From ZC4RG17 sp035304485 (GTDB lineage: Bacteria > Actinomycetota > Acidimicrobiia > Spongiisociales > ZC4RG35), in contig DATGPZ010000082.1 of the NCBI GenBank assembly GCA_035304485.1, positions 13,185-77,184 of the forward strand: a stretch of DNA of 64,000 nucleotides. Reading direction: 5' to 3'. Position 1 is the first letter of the stretch; every line of letters starts with the position of its first letter. Shown here piece after piece: positions 9,002 to 16,571 of the stretch. The position numbers were made by a program, and so were the translations under genes. The notes under the pieces are model-generated. The model made no database searches, had not been told where the DNA came from, and saw only the letters and a program-made list of their open reading frames with translations.

Positions 9002-10027
9002 ATGGAAGAGATCCGCCTCACGGCGTTCAGTCACGGCGCTGGTTGAGCCTGCAAGCTCGGCAGCGCCGAGCTGGCACAGGTTCTGTCGCCGTTGAAAACC
9101 CACCCCGCTGTGACCCATCCCGATCTGGTGGTCGGCCTGGGCACGGCTGACGATGCCGGAGTCTTCTTGGTCCCCGGCTCGCCCGAGCGCGCCCTCGTCC
9201 AGACGGTGGATTTCTTCACGCCGATCGTGGACGACCCGGGTGATTGGGGGCGGATCGCGGCTGCCAACGCTCTCTCGGACGTCTATGCGATGGGGGGTTC
9301 ACCTCTGACCGCCCTCCAGCTCCTGGGCTGGCCGCGAGACACGATTCCTTTCGAAGTGGCGACGCAGGTGTTGCGAGGTGGCGCCGACAAGATGGTCGAG
9401 GCCGGGTGCGTGATAGTGGGTGGCCATTCCATCGACGATGCCGAGCCGACCTTTGGCTTCGCCGTGACGGGGATGGTGGCGGTGTCGGAGGTGGTGACGA
9501 ATGCAGGGGCGCGACCGGGCGACTCGCTGGTGCTGACCAAGCCTCTCGGGTCGGGCGTGGTCGCCACCGCCCACAAAGCCGGCCGATGTCCCCCGGACGT
9601 TCTCGAGGAGATGGTCGACGTGATGGCGCGACTCAACCGGGTCGCCGGTGAAGCTCTTGCCTCTCATGGCGCCCACGCAGCCACCGACGTGACCGGCTTC
9701 GGACTGCTGGGCCACCTGTTGGAGATGGTCGACGCCTCGGGTGTGGGCGCCGAGGTCCAAACAGAGGCTGTCCCGGTCGTGGAAGGCGTTCGTGGGCTCT
9801 GGGAGGAGGGGTTCTACCCAGGAGGTAGCCGCCGCAACCTGGAGGCGATCCGAGCCCGGGTGGGAGGTGAGTCTCCGGTTCTCCCGTTGCTGGCCGACGC
9901 CCAAACATCCGGGGGCCTCCTGGTCGCTCTGCCTCCCGATCGGGTGGAGGGGTATGTCGAGGCGGTCCCCGGCGCCACGGTCATCGGTCGCGTCACGGAT
10001 CGGCCGGGAACGCTGGACCTCACTTGA
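9002..10027 (+). CDS. selD: Selenide, water dikinase SelD, itself a selenoprotein (UGA = Sec15)
   Basis: Makes selenophosphate, the selenium donor for selenocysteine, from selenide and ATP. From ATG 9002 the frame reads RLTAFSHGAG, then UGA (9044-9046), then ACKLG, and runs on without a stop to 10027. E. coli SelD has SHGAGCGCK at this place with the catalytic Cys17, so the UGA falls exactly on the catalytic residue and should be read as selenocysteine. An alternative TTG at 9092 would remove the catalytic segment and is rejected. Downstream, the glycine-rich and ATP-binding motifs of the family are clear: PIVDDPGDWGRIAAANALSD, VGGHSIDD, DVTGFGLLGHL. The 341-residue length is normal. The base run GGAG sits just upstream of ATG 9002. 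Confidence 0.93.
9045..9083 (+). promoter_or_regulatory. Candidate bacterial SECIS hairpin in selD
   Basis: Directly 3' of the UGA the mRNA can fold into a long hairpin. An outer 7-bp stem, GAGCCTG (9045-9051) with CAGGTTC (9077-9083), includes one G-U pair. After a small internal loop (2 and 4 nt) comes a perfect 8-bp stem, AGCTCGGC (9054-9061) with GCCGAGCT (9065-9072), closed by the loop AGC. Bacterial SECIS elements lie in this place, within about 40 nt after the UGA, and are bound by SelB. Fold and position fit; SelB recognition is inferred. Confidence 0.75.
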
Positions 10028-10079
10028 CTCCAGCCCCCGGTTGTCAGGAGACAGCGCCTACGTAGTTACCGTGACGGTC

Positions 10080-10505
10080 ATGGAGCCCCGCGAGCGTCTC
10101 CGTCACATCGCCAACGCGCTATCGATCCCCTCGGTCCAGCGTCACATCTTCTTGTGTGCCGGCCAGAGCACGCCGAAGTGTGCGCCGCGCGAAATCACGG
10201 ACGAAGTGTGGGCGCATCTCAAGAGCCGGCTCAAGCGACTGGGGCTGGCGACGGCGCCGCCCCGCTGGCGTGACAACCAATCACTCGAGGCGGATCCGGA
10301 ACCGCGGGGCGAAGGGCGGGTGCTGCGGAGCAAGGTCGACTGTCTTCGGATATGCGAGTCCGGGCCGATCTGTGTCGTCTATCCGGAAGGTACCTGGTAC
10401 TTCGGGGTGACCGTCGAGGTCATGGACCGGATCATCGACGAGCATCTGATCGGAGGCCGACCCGTCACCGACCACGTCTTTGCCACAGGAGGCCTGGGAT
10501 GGTGA
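10080..10505 (+). CDS. Thioredoxin-like [2Fe-2S] ferredoxin
   Basis: Electron carrier of the thioredoxin-fold [2Fe-2S] ferredoxin family. In the 141-aa protein the four cluster cysteines are in HIFLCAG, TPKCAP, and the pair VDCLRICESGPIC (the family's spaced C...C...C-x3-C pattern). The C-terminal half VYPEGTWYFGVTVEVMDRII matches the family's usual end. ATG 10080 is preferred; an in-frame GTG lies 9 bp upstream. It lies 52 bp after selD and overlaps the next gene (ATGGTGA at 10499-10505), so selD, ferredoxin and hydrolase may be one transcript. A redox link to selenium metabolism is possible but unproven. Confidence 0.87.
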   Translation: MEPRERLRHIANALSIPSVQRHIFLCAGQSTPKCAPREITDEVWAHLKSRLKRLGLATAPPRWRDNQSLEADPEPRGEGRVLRSKVDCLRICESGPICVVYPEGTWYFGVTVEVMDRIIDEHLIGGRPVTDHVFATGGLGW

Positions 10506-11404
10506 AGTGGCTCCGGCGTGGGCTCGTGGCCTGGGTGTTGGCGCGCTTGTTGGGACCTGCCGTCACCCCGAGTTTCCGACCCGGCCAGGAGCATCCCTGG
10601 CGAGTGCCGGGGCGCACGGTGTTCGTGGGAGACAACGAGTTCCTCGTGCGCGAAGTGGGCGACCCCGAGGCTCCGCCCATCGTTCTCCTCCACGGTTTGG
10701 CGGGGTCCTCGCTGGCCGAGTGGTACCGCGTGGGGCGTCTGCTGGCCACGACCCACCGGGTCGTGATCGTCGACAATCGGAGCCACGGGCTCTCACCGCA
10801 GAGTCGCGGACGGTTCGAAGTCGAGGACGTGGCGGACGAAGTGGCGGCGATCCTGGACATCCTCGAGGTGGGTCCGGCCACCGTCGTCGGGTACTCGATG
10901 GGCGGCACCATCGCCCAGGCCCTGGCCTACCGCCATCCCGGGCGAGTCAAAGCCCTGGTCCTCATCGCCACGTTCGCCGGCCATCCGCGCCTGCATCGAC
11001 TGTTCCGGGTGGCGGGACTGATGCTGGCTCGCGGGTGGGAGCGGCTCACGGGGACGGGCACACCCGAAGTCCGATTCGCCTACCTGCTCGGTACTGGCGC
11101 GGTGGACCGAGAGCACGCTCGCTGGTTGTGGGAAGAGACCCATCGCCGGGACCCGGATGCCGGTGCCCAAGCCGCTTTCGCCATGATGCGGTTCGATGGT
11201 CGAGAGTGGCTGGGGCGGTTGAAGCTTCCGGTCACGGTCGTGATCCCCTCCCGCGACCAGCTGGTTCCGCCGCTGTGGCAGTACCGGCTGGCGGGTGAGT
11301 TGGCCGACGCCGAGGTCGTCGAGGTGACGGGGGCGCGACATGAGCTGCCCTGGACCCACCCCGAGCTGGTGGCCGAAGTGATCGAACGCGCGGCGAAGGT
11401 CTGA
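10499..11404 (+). CDS. Alpha/beta hydrolase
   Basis: A 301-aa hydrolase of the alpha/beta fold. The nucleophile elbow is GYSMGG with Ser133, the oxyanion strand is IVLLHGLAGSS (61-71), the acid is probably in VIPSRDQLVP, and the catalytic histidine is in VTGARHELPW near the C-terminus. An N-terminal hydrophobic segment (LVAWVLARLLG) may attach it to the membrane. The substrate cannot be told from sequence; esterase, lactonase or haloperoxidase-like activity are all possible. The start ATG 10499 is chosen because it overlaps the ferredoxin stop; longer in-frame reading upstream is ferredoxin-coding sequence. Confidence 0.85.
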   Translation: MVKWLRRGLVAWVLARLLGPAVTPSFRPGQEHPWRVPGRTVFVGDNEFLVREVGDPEAPPIVLLHGLAGSSLAEWYRVGRLLATTHRVVIVDNRSHGLSPQSRGRFEVEDVADEVAAILDILEVGPATVVGYSMGGTIAQALAYRHPGRVKALVLIATFAGHPRLHRLFRVAGLMLARGWERLTGTGTPEVRFAYLLGTGAVDREHARWLWEETHRRDPDAGAQAAFAMMRFDGREWLGRLKLPVTVVIPSRDQLVPPLWQYRLAGELADAEVVEVTGARHELPWTHPELVAEVIERAAKV

Positions 11405-11410
11405 TCGGTT

Positions 11411-13897
11411 TCAGCCGGTCGGATCGAGAATCAGCGTGGCGTCGGCGTCGAAGCCGGCGGGGTCGAAAGGCAGGGGTCGGGTCCGGCCCGCTACCCAGTC
11501 CTCGTTCATGTCGAAGTAGTTGCGGTGGAAGACGTGGCCGGACTGTCCGGTGGTGTGTACACCGACCGAGTTCGCCAGGTCCGAGAGGTCGATGACCATT
11601 CGCATCGACGGGAGCGAGGCGACCTCGTAGCCCTCCGAGGCGATCCAGCCGCTGGCATTCACGATCGACGACCCACCGCTCACATCGGGGGTGGCGGAGC
11701 GATTGAAGAGGCGCTCGATCGGAGCGATTCCCGACTGTCCGAGGGTCTGGTTCTCGAAGTCGGCACGGTGGAGATCGCCCCATCTCCACGAATCGGGGTC
11801 ATCTCCCAACGCTTCGAGTAGCTCCGCCTGAGCGGCCGAGGCGGCGCGGTGGAGGATGTCGTCGCGGGTCTCGGGTTCCTCGGTGCCAGTGTCGTCCCAC
11901 CAGGCCGCTTGCGGATCGTCGAGCAGGCGGCGCACGATCTCGAAGTAGCGGCTGTTGCCACCGGCGGCGTGGTCCTCAGGGAGTTCCTCGAACGTCGAAC
12001 CCAGGAGATGTCTCCACACGGCGGCATACGCGGCCGCTCCGGGGCTGTCGGCGTCCATCTGATATGGCCGCTCGCTCGCTTGCCACGCCGTCAGGACACT
12101 CATCAGGTCATCCAGGGCGGGGTCGTCGACGTGGTCGAGGAGGGCCGGGACCACGAAGGTTGCAGAGGCGTCGTGGTTGTCCATTTGGATACGCGACATG
12201 TCATCGACCGTGAGGTCGTCGCCGGCCTCGGACAGCAAGTCGGCGATTCGTTTCGCCCGGTAGCCGTAGTCGTGGTCTACCCCGATGAACACCGGGTAGT
12301 CGTCGCCAACTACCGGTTGGTTGGCGGTCACGATCATCCCCGAAGGAGGATCCAGCACGGATGGGAGGTCCTCGAACGGGACCAGGCCCGTCCATTCGTG
12401 GTCGGAGGTCCAACCCGGCACCGGATAGCGTCCATCTCCGGATCGGCGGATCGGTATCTCGCCAGTGGCCTGATATCCGATGTGGCCGTCGACGTCGGCG
12501 TAGACCAGGTTCTGAGGTGCTATGTCGAAGAGGGAGGCGGCCTCCCGGAACTCCTCCCAGTCGGAGGCGAGGTTGATCTGGAGCAAGGCCTGGAAGAGCG
12601 TGGCAGGTTCCAGGGCCTGCCACGCGAGGGCCACCTCGTAGTCGGAATCGTCGGGAGACAGGTCCTCTTCGATCCCGTCGACGGTTCCGAAGCGACCCGA
12701 GATGATCGGGCCGTGTCGGGTAGTGCGGACCTCGATATCGACATCGGCACCACCCGCGACGGCGATGGTCTCGGTCCGGATCTCCATTTCCTCCCATTCG
12801 TCGTCGACCATGTACCGGTCGCCGTCGACCCGTTCGACGAACAGGTCCATCGTGTCTGGTCCCTCGTTGGTGACTCCCCAGGCGATGCGTTCGTTGTGGC
12901 CGATCACCACGCCCGGAGCACCCGGAAAGGTGAACCCCGTCACGCGGAACGGGCAGTCCTCGCTGACCTCCTCGCACCACAGGGTCGCCTGATACCAGAT
13001 CGACGGCAGCTGTATTCCCAGATGAGGATCGTCGGCCAGGATCGGGGCACCGGTGGCGGTCCGAGAACCCGCCACCACCCAGCTGTTGGACCCGATCCCC
13101 TCGAAAGGCCCGCCCAGCGGTCCGACCACCGAGGCGTTGGAGGCCGCCCGCGCCAGAGCCTCGTGTGCGGCAGCAGGCAGCGTCGGCCCCGTTCGTTGCG
13201 CGGTCAGATGATCCCCGACGATCGGCGGATGGTCGGTTCGGTGTGGGGGATACAGGTCCTCGGCCATGGCCTCGCCCAGTTCGGAAGCGACGGCGGTGCG
13301 GGCGATCTCCTCCTCCAGATTGGAACGCAGGTCCCAGGCCATCACGTGGGCCCATGTCAGCGAATCGACCGGATCCCACGGTTCCGGGCGGTATCCCCGG
13401 TTCTGGATTCCCAATACCCCGTACTCGAAGGACAAGGCGGTGCCTCCGGGACGTTCCGCCAAGTAGGCATTCACTCCCGCGGCGTATGCGTCGAGGACCT
13501 CCCGTGTCTCTTCCGGCATGGTGTCGTAGGCGGCCTGGGCGGCGTGCTCGAATCCGAGGGTTCGGAGAAAGATGTCGGTCTCCACCTGCCCGGAGCCGAA
13601 CATCTCGGAGAGCCTGCCGGCGCCGATGTGCCGCCAGGTGTCCATCTGCCAGAACCGGTCCTGGGCGTGCACGTAGCCCTGGGCCATGAAGAGGTCGGCG
13701 GTGTTGGAAGCAGTGATGTGAGGGATGCCGGCCCGATCCCGCATGACCGTCACGGGGCTCTGTAGTCCGGGAACCTCGATCTCGCCGTCGACCACGGGAA
13801 ACGACCGCCGAACCATCCAGGTGCCGACCCCGATTCCGATCAGGATCAGCACCAGCAGCGTGACGACGAGACCACGGAGTATGCGCATCGGAGCCAC
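11411..13897 (-). CDS. Penicillin acylase family (S45) amidohydrolase
   Basis: Secreted or membrane-tethered Ntn-hydrolase of 828 aa. Family members cleave amide-linked acyl groups (beta-lactams, N-acyl homoserine lactones, acyl amino acids) after self-processing into two chains. Residues 7-28 form a signal anchor. The alpha-chain signature GIPHITASNTADLFMAQGYV follows. The precursor cleavage site is GIGSNSWVVAG, giving Ser270 as the N-terminal nucleophile of the beta chain. The later NASGWIASEGYEVASLPSMR and GQSGHVFHRNYFD motifs complete the beta chain. All expected parts are present, so it should be active. No quorum-sensing genes are nearby, so the substrate is left open. Confidence 0.92.
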   Translation of the reverse strand: MAPMRILRGLVVTLLVLILIGIGVGTWMVRRSFPVVDGEIEVPGLQSPVTVMRDRAGIPHITASNTADLFMAQGYVHAQDRFWQMDTWRHIGAGRLSEMFGSGQVETDIFLRTLGFEHAAQAAYDTMPEETREVLDAYAAGVNAYLAERPGGTALSFEYGVLGIQNRGYRPEPWDPVDSLTWAHVMAWDLRSNLEEEIARTAVASELGEAMAEDLYPPHRTDHPPIVGDHLTAQRTGPTLPAAAHEALARAASNASVVGPLGGPFEGIGSNSWVVAGSRTATGAPILADDPHLGIQLPSIWYQATLWCEEVSEDCPFRVTGFTFPGAPGVVIGHNERIAWGVTNEGPDTMDLFVERVDGDRYMVDDEWEEMEIRTETIAVAGGADVDIEVRTTRHGPIISGRFGTVDGIEEDLSPDDSDYEVALAWQALEPATLFQALLQINLASDWEEFREAASLFDIAPQNLVYADVDGHIGYQATGEIPIRRSGDGRYPVPGWTSDHEWTGLVPFEDLPSVLDPPSGMIVTANQPVVGDDYPVFIGVDHDYGYRAKRIADLLSEAGDDLTVDDMSRIQMDNHDASATFVVPALLDHVDDPALDDLMSVLTAWQASERPYQMDADSPGAAAYAAVWRHLLGSTFEELPEDHAAGGNSRYFEIVRRLLDDPQAAWWDDTGTEEPETRDDILHRAASAAQAELLEALGDDPDSWRWGDLHRADFENQTLGQSGIAPIERLFNRSATPDVSGGSSIVNASGWIASEGYEVASLPSMRMVIDLSDLANSVGVHTTGQSGHVFHRNYFDMNEDWVAGRTRPLPFDPAGFDADATLILDPTG

Positions 13898-13973
13898 AAT
13901 CTAGACATCCCGCCGGGAACCGCACCTGCGTCGCGACTTGTCCTAAGGGCGGCCCCCGGGCGATAGTTGAACG

Positions 13974-14150
13974 ATGTCGGGCCTCCTCCCCGTCGTGTCG
14001 GCGCACTTGGGCGGGATCGACGAGATCGCCGTCTTCGTAGTCCCGGCTGCGCTCGTGATCATGTTCATGCGACGGCAAGAGCGCCGGGCTCGTGAGAGAC
14101 AGGCGGCGGAAGCCGCCCACGACGTCGAGAGGCCTGCCAGCGACCACTAA
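13974..14150 (+). CDS. Small single-helix membrane protein
   Basis: A 58-aa open frame from ATG 13974 to TAA 14150. One hydrophobic helix (EIAVFVVPAALVIMFM) is followed by a very basic then acidic tail (RRQERRARERQAAEAAHDVE). No family was recognised. It lies between the divergent acylase gene and the membrane protein gene starting 13 bp downstream, probably in the same transcript as the latter. The helix-plus-charged-tail pattern and tight spacing support coding; size makes the call moderate. Confidence 0.6.
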   Translation: MSGLLPVVSAHLGGIDEIAVFVVPAALVIMFMRRQERRARERQAAEAAHDVERPASDH

Positions 14151-14162
14151 GCTCCTGACCCG

Positions 14163-15395
14163 ATGAGTGATCAGCTCACCGCAGCCGCTCAGGCGATGAA
14201 CGTCCCCGAGCCCATCGTCGAACGCTCGGCCCGCGCCAGGGCCGAGGCGAGCGGTTCTAGCTATGAAGAGGTTCTCGCCGCCTGGGCTGGGGGTCAGGCC
14301 GTGGCCGCCTCGGCACCCGCTCCGGTCGCCGAGGAGGCTCCACCTCCTACCTCCGAACCCGAGCCGGAAGCACCGGCCGAACAGGCCCCGGCCGCTCCGG
14401 CGGCGCCGGAAGCACAGCCGGCTCCGATTCCCGTCGCGGCCGCCGTGGAGGTCGCCGAGGAAGAGGAGGAAGACGTCGAGCCGCTCCCGCTCGGTGTCCG
14501 CGTCTCCCTGGCGGGCAAGATCGGTGCCTGGACCGGGGCCGTCCTGGGCCTCCTCGGATTCGTGCTGGCCTCGACGTGGCTCCTGGGAGCCGCCTCTGTC
14601 GCCGGCGAGGAAGGTGCCTACGGGCCTGCGGTCGAGGTGACCACCTCTCGCGTCTTCCTCGGGGTGGCGTTGCTCTCCATCGTGTTCGGTGTCGTCGTCG
14701 CCAGCTTCAGCCGGGCCGCCGCCGCTTGGCTTCGGCCAGGTGCTCGCCTGGAGGGGCGGTTCACCGCGACGGTCGTTCTGGGAGCCGTGCTCGGCCTGGT
14801 ACTCGGCATCGTCGCCGGCGCGGTCATGACCTCGGCTTTCGGCGAACCGCTCGAGGGCAGCGAGGGCATGGCACTGATGCGAGTGATCCCGAGCATCTTC
14901 GTGGTCCTGATCGGGGGCGCCTTGTTGGGGTGGGTGACCGCCGCCCTGGTCCAGGTGATCGGTGTTCCGGCGGGCATCGACGAGGAGTCCGCCGCCGAAG
15001 TCGCCGATGTCCGGGGGCGTCTCGCCGCGGCCGTCAGTATCCCGGTGGTCGCGATCCTCATCCTGGCGACCCTGGTCCTGCCTCTCGGCATCGTGTTCAT
15101 CCGCTCGAACGAGATGACAGGCGGAGCTGCCGCTCTCCTCGCGGTCTTTGCCGCTGGATCCATCCTCGGGGTGGCTTCTCTCTCCGCCAGCCGTCCGACC
15201 ATGAAGGTCGGTTTGGGTGAGTTCTTGGTGGCGGCGGCAGGCATCGCCACGGTGGTCTTGATCATCTTCGCGGTCGTCCAGACTCAAGCCGGGCCCTCCG
15301 AGGAGGAAGCCGAGGGGGAGGCCACCGAGACCACGGTGACCGAAGAGGGCGCCACCGACGACACCGAGGCCGTGCTTCGGTACCACTTCGCCTGA
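14163..15395 (+). CDS. Polytopic membrane protein with Ala/Pro/Glu-rich N-terminus
   Basis: A 410-aa protein of unknown function. Residues 1-45 look like a small helical domain (MNVPEPIVERSARARAEASG, then EVLAAWAGG). Residues about 46-110 form an Ala/Pro/Glu linker ending in EVAEEEEEDVE. The rest carries about seven hydrophobic helices, and the acidic C-terminal tail ends RYHFA. It lies next to the oxidase operon on the opposite strand, so it may be an accessory of the respiratory membrane, but nothing in the sequence proves this. 15396-15594, between this gene and ctaF, holds no gene I can see. Confidence 0.75.
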   Translation: MSDQLTAAAQAMNVPEPIVERSARARAEASGSSYEEVLAAWAGGQAVAASAPAPVAEEAPPPTSEPEPEAPAEQAPAAPAAPEAQPAPIPVAAAVEVAEEEEEDVEPLPLGVRVSLAGKIGAWTGAVLGLLGFVLASTWLLGAASVAGEEGAYGPAVEVTTSRVFLGVALLSIVFGVVVASFSRAAAAWLRPGARLEGRFTATVVLGAVLGLVLGIVAGAVMTSAFGEPLEGSEGMALMRVIPSIFVVLIGGALLGWVTAALVQVIGVPAGIDEESAAEVADVRGRLAAAVSIPVVAILILATLVLPLGIVFIRSNEMTGGAAALLAVFAAGSILGVASLSASRPTMKVGLGEFLVAAAGIATVVLIIFAVVQTQAGPSEEEAEGEATETTVTEEGATDDTEAVLRYHFA

Positions 15396-15594
15396 GCCGG
15401 CTCCTTCGAGACGATCGTCGGCCACCCAGCACATCGACGGGGCGTCGAATGGTCGGCGATGCGCCGGGATTCCCGAACGGATTCGAGGACGGGCCCTTTC
15501 CAGGCGCAGGGAGACGACCTCTCCCGTCGAGGATGGTCGATCTGGTGGGCTCTCGGTCCTGGGTCCCCGACCCTCGTGCCGGCCGGTGGCCGGG

Positions 15595-15909
15595 TCAGGC
15601 TGCCCGGATGACGATGATTCCCATCGCCGCCAGCACCACGCCGTAGAGGAACAGCGCCATGACGAATCCGGCGCCGAAGAAGCGGTTGAGCAGGGGCCGT
15701 TCGAAGCGTAGGTGCATGTACCAGCCCACCACGATCACGAACTTGAGGAGGGCGAGGATGATGAGGAGAACGACGTTGATGGTTCCCAGCTCCAGCGCCT
15801 CGTCGATGTAGAAGAGAGCGACCTCGATGGCCGTGAGCACCGCCAGGAGACCGGCGATCTTCCAGTACTGGCCGATGGTTGGATGCTGATGTTCGGTGTG
15901 CTCAGCCAT
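15595..15909 (-). CDS. ctaF: Cytochrome c oxidase subunit IV (prokaryotic type)
   Basis: Small membrane subunit of the aa3/caa3 terminal oxidase. The 104-aa protein has three hydrophobic helices: YWKIAGLLAVLTAIEVALFY, a second with INVVLLIILALLKFVIVVGWYMHLR split by a short polar turn, and a third near the C-terminus. The KFVIVVGWYMHLRF segment is typical of COX4 (CyoD/CtaF) proteins. It is the last gene of ctaC-ctaD-ctaE-ctaF. The subunit stabilises the complex rather than binding cofactors. Confidence 0.88.
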   Translation of the reverse strand: MAEHTEHQHPTIGQYWKIAGLLAVLTAIEVALFYIDEALELGTINVVLLIILALLKFVIVVGWYMHLRFERPLLNRFFGAGFVMALFLYGVVLAAMGIIVIRAA

Positions 15910-15947
15910 GGCAGCTCACTCCCGACTCCTCGATACCGACTTGCGAC

Positions 15948-16571
15948 TCACCCGAGCCTCGCCGCATCGATCAGATAGACGACCGTGAAGATGACGATCC
16001 AGATGATGTCGACGAAGTGCCAGTAGAGACCGACCATCTCGAGGTTCATTCCCCGCTTCTCGGAGAGGCTCCCCTTGAAACGGGAGATGCCCCACAGAGA
16101 GAGGAGCATGACGATCCCCACGGCGACGTGGAAGCCGTGGAAGCCGGTGAGCATGTAGAACGCCGAGGTCACCGGGTTGGTGGTCAGCTTCATGTCGTAG
16201 TGGGTGATGAACTCCGTGAACTCGAAGACCTGGCCCGCCAGGAACACCGAGCCCAGGGCGGCAGTGGCGAATATCCACGTCCGGGCTTGCGCCTGGTCGT
16301 CCCTGGAGAGGGCGTTGTGGGCCAGCACCATCGTCAGTGAGCTCATCAGCAACACGAACGAGCTCACCGAGGTGAAGGGGATGTCGTAGATCTCCGCCGG
16401 GTAGATCGAGAACCCGGGTCGGTAGGTGTAGAGCAGGTAGTTGGTGATCAGGGCTCCGAAGAAGAGGAACTCGGAGCTGAGGAAGACCCACATGCCCAGC
16501 TTGCGGTTGTCGACCCCGGTCGATTCGTGCTCGGCGTGTGCCACGGTGCCCTCGTGGGCCAGGTCGGCCAT
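15948..16571 (-). CDS. ctaE: Cytochrome c oxidase subunit III
   Basis: Membrane subunit of the terminal oxidase. The 207-aa protein has five hydrophobic helices, the length of the short bacterial form. Family motifs seen are KLGMWVFLSSEFLFFGALI near the N-terminus and FHGFHVAVGIVML, then GLYWHFVDIIWIVIFTVVYL at the C-terminus. Its start overlaps the end of ctaD by one base. The 38 bp between its stop and ctaF contain a degenerate form of the AGTCGGA repeat found after the stop codons of other genes in this window. Confidence 0.94.
   Translation of the reverse strand: MADLAHEGTVAHAEHESTGVDNRKLGMWVFLSSEFLFFGALITNYLLYTYRPGFSIYPAEIYDIPFTSVSSFVLLMSSLTMVLAHNALSRDDQAQARTWIFATAALGSVFLAGQVFEFTEFITHYDMKLTTNPVTSAFYMLTGFHGFHVAVGIVMLLSLWGISRFKGSLSEKRGMNLEMVGLYWHFVDIIWIVIFTVVYLIDAARLG

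Noticed and set aside
12201..15434. A 1077-codon open frame on the complement strand across the acylase and membrane protein genes
   Set aside because: It is an antisense/out-of-frame shadow: its product is Arg/Gly/His-rich low-complexity sequence, while the acylase and membrane protein frames show real motifs and signal peptides.
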